From: Dehalococcoidia bacterium
GTDB taxonomy: Bacteria; Chloroflexota; Dehalococcoidia; E44-bin15
Length of the DNA: 6,551 bases
NCBI GenBank assembly: GCA_030638665.1
Contig: DAOWEF010000023.1
Span: 1 to 6,551, forward strand
Direction: 5' to 3'
Both the position numbers and the translations under genes were made by a program. The notes beneath the pieces were generated by a model. It saw nothing but the letters and a program-made list of their open reading frames with translations. It was not told the origin of the DNA and did no database searches. Below, piece after piece: positions 1 to 5,306 of the stretch (positions within the stretch are counted from its first letter, which is position 1; every line of letters starts with the position of its first letter).

Positions 1-30
1 CATGGCCTCGTTCAGGGCCACTTTATACTG

Positions 31-2346
31 CTATCTCGCAGCGCCGATCTTCCCCTGCCAGGAGATCACCACTCTGGCCAATCCCTGGTTCTCAAGGATG
101 TCGCCCGAGGTAGTGCCATCGGTCGGCGTGGCCGGAATCACCTTGCCGGTCAGGGTATCGGTGTGGGTGAGAAGCTGATCGGGAGCGGTTGCGGTGTTAA
201 CCGCGAACAGGATGTTGCCAGGGGCCACCCTGAGCACCTCTAGCGTGGCGGTCGCAGGCAGTAAGGCGAGAACGCCCATCATCTCAAAGGTGGGTTCGCC
301 GGGGATAATACTAGTGGGATTAACGCTTCGCGCCACGCCCCCTGCGGTGAGACCCGCTGCGGTGGCATCCGCGGCATAGAGGGTGCCATCATCGGTAGCC
401 ACCAGACTGGCAACATCTATACCTGTATGGATGTTCTTCCAGGTAGTGCTCGCGTCGATGACGAACCGGTCGATGTCAGAGCCAGCGCTTCCAGCGTAGA
501 TAGTGGCATTGACATCGTAGTCGGCGTCGAAGGCCACATACATCTTGTTTGTGGTAGTATCTACTGCACCGGGACCCACTCGCTCGAGCTCGTAGGCGAC
601 GCTCTTATCGCGGCAGATGTAAACCGTGCCATCATCATCGCCCACTAGAATGGCTCCTTCTGGCCCCAACGCTATCGAGGTTATCTCGCCTGTGATATCG
701 CTCTCAGCCGGCTTGTCCCATGTGATGGCCTCATTTGTGGTCATCCACAGATTGCCGTCGGTATCGCCAGTGTAAAGGGTGTCCAGGCTGGCTACCGCCA
801 GGGCGGTGATAGGCTCTTGAGCGACGATCCTGCTCCAGGTAGCGGTATCATCTGCGGAGAGCCGCATCTCCACGGTATCCTCTTCGGCCACAAATACGAC
901 GCCATCATTGGCAAGCCTTACCATGTCAAAGAGACACGCCGCCGGCTCACCCTTGATATTGGTGAGAGTGGAGGAGAACACCCGCTCCCAGTTGGTACCA
1001 CTATTAGTGGTCTGCCACAAGCTGTTCACCATAACTGCGTCATAGGTAACCATGAACAGCGTGCCGTTCACGGCGTAGCCCGGCGAGGGAACCACGTCGT
1101 TGATCTCGGTGATCACGGCATCGATTAGTCCCCTCTGGTTCCAGGACATCATCGCTTCATCCGCGGCAGAGAAGGCGCTCTCTACGCCCTTAGTGCCCAC
1201 GTAGTCGGATCCCATGACCACAGTTGCCTCGATTTCCCCCGTGGGCTGCTTAGAGCTGGGTGCCCAGGTTGTACCGCCATCGGTGCTCCTATAAACCAGG
1301 TACTGCCTGGGTGCTACGGTTGTGTTGAGCAACTCTGTTCCCACCAGGATGGTGGCATCGGCTGCGTCGCCGGAGACCGCTATGCTCCAGATGTCGGTCT
1401 GGGTATCTTCGTGGACTCCAGCGTCTCTCACATTGAGGTCAATAGCCGCCCACACACTGCCAACCCAGGCTATCAGGTAGACATCGCCCTCGTCAGTATC
1501 GCCAACTACGCCTACGAATAGGGTGGGATTGTACGCATCGTAGTCATCAGGTAAGCCGATGCAAGCACGGCTCGATCCGAAGGGAGCGGGAGTCGGGAGA
1601 GTTGTGGTATCAAATAGGGTGGCATTGGTTATTGTGGCACCCCATGCTGAATCCCCGAACTTGGCCTGCACCCAGGTTAAGATGCCGTTGGTCACCACAG
1701 CGACGATCTGCGCATCGGTGGCATAGTCAGTGGAGAAGACCACATCCAGCACCGAATAGAGAGGAGTGACTTCCTGGGGAACCCAGCCCCCCAGTGGCCA
1801 CGTCATCAGATATACATTGTCACTGCTGCCAGCGACCAGTGCAAGCCTGAAGTCCTCATCCAGGGTTGCATCCAGGGAGGTAATGGTACCGCCCGGGGCA
1901 GCCATGGTAGTGAACTCTACGCCGCGGTCGCCTGATATGCATACATCAGTATCGGTGGCCACTATCACCGTGTCGTCATCCTCCCAGTCGGGGGAGACCA
2001 CGATGTCCACGATGGGGCCCAGGAAGGTTGTAGCCGCTACATTATCAAGCTCGGTCATCACCTGCTTCCAGATGTAGCCGTCGTCGGACCGCATCAGGGT
2101 GTCAAGGCCGGGACCGCTGGCGGCGAAGATGGTGCCACCATCGGGTGACACGGCTATCGGCCCTACCTCTGAGCCGCTCCACAGCGCGTAATCGCCCGCG
2201 GCTCCCTCCTCGGGGATGGTAATCTCGGTCCAATGGAGGATGCCCGGGTCGGCGGAGGCGTCTTGCACCACACCGACACTTGCCAGAGCTACCGCCAGCA
2301 CCAGCGCCATCACCACCCCAAATAGCTTAGCTTTATTTCCTTTCAT
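31..2346 (-). CDS. Secreted Asp-box/BNR beta-propeller-like surface protein, cyclic-di-GMP riboswitch-controlled
   Basis: I do not recognise a named gene. The 771-residue product starts with a clear Sec signal peptide: a basic N-terminus (MKGNKAK), a hydrophobic core at about residues 8-27, and an ASA|D cleavage site near residue 32. The mature part is acidic, rich in Thr, Ala, Val and Asp, and poor in Lys. It contains Asp-box-like motifs typical of BNR/sialidase-fold or Ycf48-like propellers: SDDGYIW (87-93), SGDRGVEF (138-145), a textbook STDGGTTW (354-361), TTNSGTNW (446-453), SADDTATW (497-504) and TTNEAITW (536-543). Between them recur strands of the type SPDxxxxxTIFVA (about 66, 118, 420, 607). 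No SLH domain, LPXTG signal, C-terminal membrane helix or sialidase catalytic set is visible, so it is probably an exported structural, adhesive or S-layer-like protein rather than an enzyme. The ATG has AAGGAG four bases upstream. The gene lies downstream of a cyclic-di-GMP riboswitch and terminator, which should control it. Only 30 bases follow the stop in the window. Secretion and Asp-boxes are seen; the surface role is inferred. Confidence 0.85.
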   Translation of the reverse strand: MKGNKAKLFGVVMALVLAVALASVGVVQDASADPGILHWTEITIPEEGAAGDYALWSGSEVGPIAVSPDGGTIFAASGPGLDTLMRSDDGYIWKQVMTELDNVAATTFLGPIVDIVVSPDWEDDDTVIVATDTDVCISGDRGVEFTTMAAPGGTITSLDATLDEDFRLALVAGSSDNVYLMTWPLGGWVPQEVTPLYSVLDVVFSTDYATDAQIVAVVTNGILTWVQAKFGDSAWGATITNATLFDTTTLPTPAPFGSSRACIGLPDDYDAYNPTLFVGVVGDTDEGDVYLIAWVGSVWAAIDLNVRDAGVHEDTQTDIWSIAVSGDAADATILVGTELLNTTVAPRQYLVYRSTDGGTTWAPSSKQPTGEIEATVVMGSDYVGTKGVESAFSAADEAMMSWNQRGLIDAVITEINDVVPSPGYAVNGTLFMVTYDAVMVNSLWQTTNSGTNWERVFSSTLTNIKGEPAACLFDMVRLANDGVVFVAEEDTVEMRLSADDTATWSRIVAQEPITALAVASLDTLYTGDTDGNLWMTTNEAITWDKPAESDITGEITSIALGPEGAILVGDDDGTVYICRDKSVAYELERVGPGAVDTTTNKMYVAFDADYDVNATIYAGSAGSDIDRFVIDASTTWKNIHTGIDVASLVATDDGTLYAADATAAGLTAGGVARSVNPTSIIPGEPTFEMMGVLALLPATATLEVLRVAPGNILFAVNTATAPDQLLTHTDTLTGKVIPATPTDGTTSGDILENQGLARVVISWQGKIGAAR

Positions 2347-2350
2347 ATAT

Positions 2351-2356
2351 CTCCTT
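2351..2356 (-). promoter_or_regulatory. Shine-Dalgarno of the 771-residue secreted protein
   Basis: The minus strand reads AAGGAG, then ATAT, then ATG. The spacing is slightly short but this is a strong site. It fixes the start at the codon that gives the complete signal peptide. Confidence 0.7.
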
Positions 2357-2559
2357 ATCTCAATTCTTTCTCAAGGAATCATCTCATCACCTAATGTGAG
2401 TTGATGTTTTCTGACTCCTCTTGGTCGTCTTTTACCTTTCAACTCCTCCGATATACACACCTCCTTTCCACAATCCAGCTTGCTTGATAGATACCTCCTT
2501 ACATTGGAGATGCCCTATCCTTATAGTCGAGCACAAGGCTACAAACAAAATATTAGTAA

Positions 2560-2588
2560 GTTTTAACACATATTATCGAATCTGTCAA
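2560..2588 (-). promoter_or_regulatory. Weak candidate internal promoter downstream of the riboswitch
   Basis: A perfect -35-like TTGACA on the minus strand (2583-2588) is followed after 17 bases by TAAAAC (2560-2565), or after 16 by TTAAAA. These are poor -10 matches. If active, it would give riboswitch-independent transcription of the secreted protein gene. Confidence 0.25.
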
Positions 2589-2666
2589 GCCCCATAGCTA
2601 TTCACATGGGTTAGCGACACTTCACCCTTATGTCACCCTGACCCCGATCTACCAGTTTCTTCTAAC

Positions 2667-2697
2667 AAAAAAGCCTTTCTCACCCGAGAAAGGCTTT
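2667..2697 (-). terminator. Intrinsic terminator, expression platform of the cyclic-di-GMP riboswitch
   Basis: On the minus strand a perfect 12-bp stem, AAAGCCTTTCTC / GAGAAAGGCTTT, closes a four-base GGGT loop and runs into six T residues (2667-2672). It lies about ten bases past the end of the aptamer and upstream of the secreted protein gene, with no complete gene directly before it. That is the expected place for a riboswitch-controlled terminator rather than an end-of-operon one. On the plus strand only three T residues follow the stem, so it acts mainly on leftward transcription. Confidence 0.92.
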
Positions 2698-2798
2698 AAG
2701 TCGGTCGTTCTTCGGCAGCCCAGCTTTCATAGTTAAATATTGTAACCTTAGACTCTTGGCTTTGCGTCGCCGCTTTTCGGCGGGTTTGCCTTTCTCGG
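2684..2798 (-). promoter_or_regulatory. Predicted antiterminator pairing between aptamer 5' edge and terminator 5' arm
   Basis: The aptamer's 5' strand reads CCGAGAAAGGC (2788-2798). The first arm of the terminator reads GCCTTTCTCGG (2684-2694). They are exact complements over 11 bases. The aptamer strand includes the GGC that closes the first aptamer hairpin and the G expected to contact the ligand, so aptamer folding and this long-range helix exclude each other. With ligand the aptamer holds its 5' strand and the terminator forms. Without ligand the 5' strand can capture the terminator arm and allow read-through. The complementarity is seen directly; the OFF direction is inferred. Confidence 0.75.
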
Positions 2799-2800
2799 AA
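2708..2800 (-). promoter_or_regulatory. Cyclic-di-GMP-I riboswitch aptamer (GEMM-I)
   Basis: The minus strand carries the conserved GEMM-I blocks in order. GGCAAACC starts at 2790. A CCGC/GCGG stem follows, capped by a GAAA-type loop (2770-2783). Then come GACGCAAAGCC (2758-2768), GAGTCTAAGG (2746-2755), CTATGA (2727-2732) and GGGCTGCCGAAG (2710-2721). GGC and GCC close the first hairpin. TCTAAG and TATGA form the 11-nt GAAA-tetraloop receptor, with its usual C-G pair replaced by U-A, a compensated change. The position equivalent to G20 of the Vibrio cholerae Vc2 aptamer is G, and that of C92 is C, which favours cyclic-di-GMP over the cyclic AMP-GMP variants that carry A at position 20. The class senses cyclic-di-GMP in nascent mRNA. 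Here it sits just upstream of an intrinsic terminator and controls the secreted protein gene to its left. Confidence 0.94.
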
Positions 2801-2834
2801 CAAAATATTCATTTTTAACGAAGGTTATATTGGC

Positions 2835-2863
2835 ATTATACTATATTAACTTAATTTAACTAA
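2835..2863 (-). promoter_or_regulatory. Candidate promoter of the riboswitch transcript (perfect TATAAT)
   Basis: On the minus strand a perfect -10 TATAAT (2835-2840) is preceded, 17 bases upstream, by a weak -35 TTAGTT (2858-2863), in an AT-rich block. Initiation about seven bases downstream would start the RNA roughly 35-40 bases before the conserved aptamer core, a suitable leader length. The promoter at 2874-2902 is an alternative or additional start. Confidence 0.5.
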
Positions 2864-2873
2864 TATTATGTTA

Positions 2874-2902
2874 TATATATCACACTTAGATATATTTGTC
2901 AA
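2874..2902 (-). promoter_or_regulatory. Candidate sigma70-type promoter upstream of the riboswitch
   Basis: The minus strand has a perfect -35 TTGACA (2897-2902), a 17-base spacer and TATATA (2874-2879). The -35 lies inside the last codons of the 52-codon ORF, and the -10 falls just after its stop. It is the third copy of the nonamer TTGACAAAT in this intergenic region. It would transcribe the riboswitch and the secreted protein gene. Confidence 0.6.
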
Positions 2903-3044
2903 GGGCCAAACAAACGTCCTGCCTCTTATCCTTATTTATGGCCTGGCAGAGCGCCTCAATAATATCAGGGTCAAACTGGGTAGTGCCTGCTTCCTTCGCC
3001 ATCTCCTGGCCACTCATCACCGCCAATCCCTGCTCTTTATCCAT
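2886..3044 (-). pseudogene. 52-codon ORF resembling the C-terminal tail of an HD-GYP cyclic-di-GMP phosphodiesterase; remnant or small protein
   Basis: The frame from the ATG at 3042-3044 to the TAA at 2886-2888 encodes 52 residues. Its middle, EMAKEAGTTQFDPDIIEAL (about residues 14-32), resembles the end of HD-GYP domains, where an [A/G]GTQFDPxxVEAF-like stretch follows the last catalytic motifs; one extra Thr is present here. None of the metal-binding HD or GYP motifs are present, so it cannot be an active phosphodiesterase. Two stop codons (TAG TAG) lie in frame directly upstream, and the AGGAG abuts the ATG with no spacer, a poor ribosome site. This favours a decayed gene end over a functional start. 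Against that, the frame is intact and two promoter-like sequences lie upstream (3095-3163). The HD-GYP resemblance is by eye only. The neighbouring cyclic-di-GMP riboswitch makes such an origin plausible but does not prove it. Confidence 0.45.
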
Positions 3045-3094
3045 CTCCTACTATAGCACAGGCATACGCCTCTGGCGCGGCGGCACGTTGTGTT

Positions 3095-3123
3095 ATCTTA
3101 TACACAAAAACTCTATTTGTCAA
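3095..3123 (-). promoter_or_regulatory. Candidate sigma70-type promoter, second of a tandem pair
   Basis: The minus strand shows TTGACA (3118-3123), 17 bases, then TAAGAT (3095-3100), four of six matches to the -10 consensus. It shares the nonamer TTGACAAAT with the promoter 40 bp upstream. A start near 3088 would give a leader of about 44 bases before the 52-codon ORF. Confidence 0.45.
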
Positions 3124-3135
3124 TACCTTTGCCAT

Positions 3136-3163
3136 AGTATAAGGCTATTTGGCGATTTGTCAA
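3136..3163 (-). promoter_or_regulatory. Candidate sigma70-type promoter directly after rho
   Basis: The minus strand shows a perfect TTGACA (3158-3163), a 16-base spacer and TATACT (3136-3141), five of six matches to the -10. The -35 directly abuts the hairpin that ends rho. This marks the start of a new transcription unit leading toward the 52-codon ORF and the riboswitch. Confidence 0.6.
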
Positions 3164-3191
3164 GTAGCGCACCGATAGCTTGGCGCGCTAC
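3164..3191 (-). terminator. Terminator-like hairpin overlapping the rho stop codon
   Basis: On the minus strand GTAGCGCGCC and GGTGCGCTAC form a 10-bp stem with one G-T wobble and an eight-base loop (AAGCTATC). The rho TAG stop lies in the 5' arm. No run of T follows; the next bases are TTGACAAAT, the -35 of the following promoter. It may be a weak intrinsic terminator or a 3'-end-stabilising hairpin for the pyrG-transaldolase-rho mRNA. Confidence 0.5.
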
Positions 3192-4456
3192 ATCTCCTTG
3201 GACAGTGTGGAGAGGAACTCAGCGTTGGATGGGGTCTTGGCTAATCTCTCCAGAACCCGCTCAGTAGCCTCGGTAGGGCTTTGGGAGCTGGAGGCTACCA
3301 GGTTCGCCATTCGGCGGAGCAGCCACACCTTTTGCAGCGTTTGCTCCTTCAGCAGTAGCTCCTCACGGCGTGTGCCGCTTCGCATGATGTCCATGGAGGG
3401 GAAGATGCGGCGATCCGCGAGCTTGCGGTCGAGATGACACTCCATATTCCCTGTCCCCTTGAACTCCTCATAGATAACCTCGTCCATTCGGCTCCCGGTA
3501 TCGATGATGCAGGTAGCAATGATCGTTAGTGAGCCTCCCTCCTCTGTGTTGCGGGCCGCGCCAAAGAAGCGCTTTGGGGGGTAGAGGGACACCGAGTCGA
3601 TGCCACCGGAGAGGGTGCGCCCGCTGGGGGGCAAGGCGAGGTTGTAGGCGCGAGTGAGGCGGGTGATGCCATCGAGGAGTATCATCACGTCCTTCCCATT
3701 CTCCACCAGGCGCTTGGCCCGCTCCAGGGCTAACTCAGCTACCTTGGTGTGGCTCTCCACCGGCTCGTCGAAGGTGGAGGCGATAACCTCCCCATTCACT
3801 GAGCGCTTCATATCAGTGACCTCCTCGGGGCGCTCCCCGATGAGGCAGATCATGAGATGGATATCATTGTAGTTGGCAGAGGTGCCATTGGCGATGTGCT
3901 TGATCAGCATGGTCTTACCTGCCTTGGGTGGGGAGACGATGAGCCCCCGCTGCCCGCGACCGATGGGAGCGATCAGGTTCAACAGGCGGGTGGCGAGATT
4001 GGTGGAGGTGGTTTCCAGGTTGATGAACTTGTCGGGGAAGGTCGGGGTCAGGGAATTGAAATGGGGGCGATTCTTTATCTGCTCCGGGTCGATGCCGTTG
4101 ACCGCCTCGATGTGCAACAGGCTATAGTACTTCTCCCCGTTCCTGGGCAGCCTCATCTGACCGGTGATCGCATCGCCGGTCCGCAGCCCGAAGCGCCGAA
4201 TCTGAGATTGGGAGACGTAAACGTCGCTGGCCCCGGGCCTGAGGTTGTCCTGGCGTAGAAAACCGTAACCTTCATCCATGATCTCCAGCACACCGCCGCC
4301 AAAGAGATTTCCCTGAAGCTCGGCGCTTGCCTGGAGAAGCCTCAAGACCAGATCATGCTTCTTCAGCGCGGTATAGCCGGAGATGCCCAGTTCCTTGGCT
4401 ATTTCCAGCAGCTCCTCGCGCGTCTTCGATTCAAGTTCCGTAATATTGATGCTCAT
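3188..4456 (-). CDS. rho: Transcription termination factor Rho
   Basis: A full-length Rho of 422 residues (E. coli: 419), the hexameric RNA-dependent ATPase/helicase that releases RNA from elongating polymerase. Residues 5-45 form the helical Rho N-domain. Residues 50-120 form the cold-shock-type RNA-binding domain with GYGFLR (63-68). The ATPase core has Walker A SPPKAGKT (175-182), the catalytic glutamate in GERPEE (E208), Walker B VMILLD (D262), the Q-loop region SGRTLSGG (278-285), the R-loop KGTGNM (333-338) and an arginine finger at R363. Two substitutions stand out: the positions of E. coli D210 and S266 are Gly207 and Gly263. There is no large insertion in the N-terminal part. The ATG is preceded by GAGAGAGGT, a usable ribosome site nine bases away. 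It follows the transaldolase gene after about 150 bp that hold a palindromic repeat. No rpmE follows it. Confidence 0.98.
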   Translation of the reverse strand: MSINITELESKTREELLEIAKELGISGYTALKKHDLVLRLLQASAELQGNLFGGGVLEIMDEGYGFLRQDNLRPGASDVYVSQSQIRRFGLRTGDAITGQMRLPRNGEKYYSLLHIEAVNGIDPEQIKNRPHFNSLTPTFPDKFINLETTSTNLATRLLNLIAPIGRGQRGLIVSPPKAGKTMLIKHIANGTSANYNDIHLMICLIGERPEEVTDMKRSVNGEVIASTFDEPVESHTKVAELALERAKRLVENGKDVMILLDGITRLTRAYNLALPPSGRTLSGGIDSVSLYPPKRFFGAARNTEEGGSLTIIATCIIDTGSRMDEVIYEEFKGTGNMECHLDRKLADRRIFPSMDIMRSGTRREELLLKEQTLQKVWLLRRMANLVASSSQSPTEATERVLERLAKTPSNAEFLSTLSKEM

Positions 4457-4492
4457 TTTCTTTTTACCTCTCTCTTCTTCACTTTATCCCCT

Positions 4493-4607
4493 GGGATTGC
4501 TTCGTCATCCGAGGCCGACAGGTCGGCCGACACTTCGGCCCGAGTCGGGGTCCTCGCAATGACAATGAAAGCTCCGCTGTCATTGAGGAGCGGCGCGAGG
4601 CAATCTC
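4493..4607. repeat. Palindromic intergenic repeat between the transaldolase gene and rho
   Basis: Two related units face each other. The ends, GGGATTGCTTC (4493-4503) and GAGGCAATCTC (4597-4607), pair over 11 positions with two G-T wobbles. The inner arms, TCCTCGCAATGACA (4551-4564) and TGTCATTGAGGA (4578-4589), pair over 12 with a two-base bulge around a 13-base loop. Between the outer and inner left arms sits further hairpin DNA: GGCCGA/TCGGCC (4513-4518 and 4523-4528) and CCGAC/GTCGG (4527-4531 and 4544-4548). The right end includes bases of the transaldolase stop codon. The ATTGCTTCGTC...CCTCGCAATGACA style is familiar as a dispersed palindromic repeat in many environmental bacterial genomes, so I read it as a non-coding REP- or MITE-like element. 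No transposase is present. In RNA it would form a large hairpin between two co-transcribed genes. Confidence 0.8.
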
Positions 4608-5256
4608 ATTGTTTAATTACCTTCTTCCAGTCTTCCGCAAAGCGGGCGATGCCGATATCGGTGAGGGGATGACGAATCATCTGCATCAGCACGCTGTAAG
4701 GGATGGTAGCAATGTGAGCCCCTGCCTTGGCCGCAGCGATTGGGTGAAGCGGGTGACGGAGGCTAGCGGCAATCACCTGGGTGGGAAGATTATAATGATC
4801 AAAGAGCTCTACCGCATCGGCAACCACCGCCATCCCCTGATGACCGATGTCATCGAGTCGCCCCACGAAGGGGCTGACATAGGTGGCACCCACAAGTGCA
4901 CCGAGAAGCGCCTGATTTGCGGAGAAGCAAAGGGTGAGGTTGGTCTTGATGTTCTCCCCAGAGAGCACACTTATTGCCTCCAACCCCGCCTCCGATACCG
5001 GTATCTTGACCACGATGTTCTCATGCCATGAGGAAAGCTCCCGTGCCTCTCGTTTCATCCCTTCGGCATCTAGGCTAAGCGCCTCTACGGAGATGGGGCC
5101 GGGAACAATGGAACATATCTCAAGGACCGCTGCCTTAAGGTCACCGGCCCCTTCCCTGGCAACCAGGGTGGGATTTGTGGTCACGCCACTGATGACCCCC
5201 AGCCTGGCAGCATGGCGGATGTGCTCAATGTTTGCCGTATCAAGAAAAATGCGCAT
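4606..5256 (-). CDS. Transaldolase / fructose-6-phosphate aldolase-like protein (TalC/FSA family)
   Basis: A small class I aldolase of 216 residues, the usual size for the TalC/FSA subfamily (about 210-220) and much shorter than classical TalB. These enzymes form a (beta/alpha)8 barrel, usually decameric in the cytoplasm, and act in the non-oxidative pentose phosphate pathway by moving a dihydroxyacetone unit between sugar phosphates, or in true FSA by cleaving fructose 6-phosphate. Visible motifs are FLDTAN (4-9) with the conserved Asp6, GVTTNPTL (24-31), the Schiff-base lysine K84 in IVVKIP (81-86), TNLTLCFS (105-112), [10 protein letters not shown] (128-137) and the C-terminal IPYSVLMQM. 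The VGRLDDIG form resembles Bacillus TalC, so transaldolase activity is more likely than FSA activity, but sequence alone does not settle it. It lies 50 bp after pyrG in the same direction, probably in one operon. Its ribosome site is weak: GGGAG is 14 bases from the ATG. Its stop overlaps the downstream repeat. Confidence 0.93.
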   Translation of the reverse strand: MRIFLDTANIEHIRHAARLGVISGVTTNPTLVAREGAGDLKAAVLEICSIVPGPISVEALSLDAEGMKREARELSSWHENIVVKIPVSEAGLEAISVLSGENIKTNLTLCFSANQALLGALVGATYVSPFVGRLDDIGHQGMAVVADAVELFDHYNLPTQVIAASLRHPLHPIAAAKAGAHIATIPYSVLMQMIRHPLTDIGIARFAEDWKKVIKQ

Positions 5257-5284
5257 TTCTTAGATTCCAACTCCCTATAACTAA

Positions 5285-5296
5285 CTCCCGCGGGAG
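5285..5296. repeat. 12-bp perfect palindrome in the pyrG-transaldolase gap
   Basis: CTCCCGCGGGAG is self-complementary and lies 10 bases after the pyrG stop. There is no loop and no following T-run, so it is not a good terminator. It could be a dimeric protein site or chance. Confidence 0.3.
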
Positions 5297-5306
5297 GAAG
5301 GGGAAA

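Larger units (their letters stand above)
2347..2666 (-). other. Long leader between riboswitch terminator and CDS
   Basis: This stretch of about 320 bases lies between the U-tract of the riboswitch terminator and the start of the secreted protein. I see no convincing gene in it. It contains five purine-rich Shine-Dalgarno-like stretches on the minus strand: AAGGAGG at 2494-2500, AAAGGAG at 2461-2467, CGGAGGAG at 2443-2450, a weaker AAGAGGAG at 2415-2422, and the one actually used at 2351-2356. Only the last has a well-placed start opening a long frame. An isolated TTGACA lies at 2583-2588. The rest is probably untranslated leader RNA, perhaps affecting stability or ribosome loading. Confidence 0.5.

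Noticed and set aside
1..30. Possible GGCC-based hairpin and an ATG at the left edge after the secreted protein gene
   Set aside because: The stem is short and imperfect with no T-run, and the window ends before any downstream gene could be judged.
31..2346. Sialidase or other glycosidase activity for the Asp-box protein
   Set aside because: Asp-boxes are structural. I see no arginine triad or Tyr/Glu catalytic arrangement, and Asp-boxes occur in many non-enzymatic propellers.
2371..2460. 29-codon minus-strand ORF starting with GTG in the leader of the secreted protein
   Set aside because: The AAGGAG abuts the GTG with no spacer, the product (VCISEELKGKRRPR...) matches nothing I recognise, and the length is within chance expectation.
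2667..2697. Reading the strong hairpin as a bidirectional terminator for a gene pair
   Set aside because: There is no plus-strand gene to its left, and only three T residues follow the stem on the plus strand. Its arms match the aptamer, which explains it better.
2708..2800. Reading the aptamer as a cyclic AMP-GMP (GEMM-Ib) riboswitch
   Set aside because: The position matching Vc2 G20, directly before CAAACC, is G rather than the A typical of the cyclic AMP-GMP variants.
2899..3187. rpmE (ribosomal protein L31) downstream of rho, as often found
   Set aside because: No frame in this stretch encodes an L31-like protein; only the 52-codon HD-GYP-like ORF is present.
3857..4258. Plus-strand open frames of 60-140 codons opposite rho, pyrG, the transaldolase gene and the secreted protein gene
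   Set aside because: They lie antisense to clear, conserved genes, lack recognisable domains, and reflect codon bias of the real strand.
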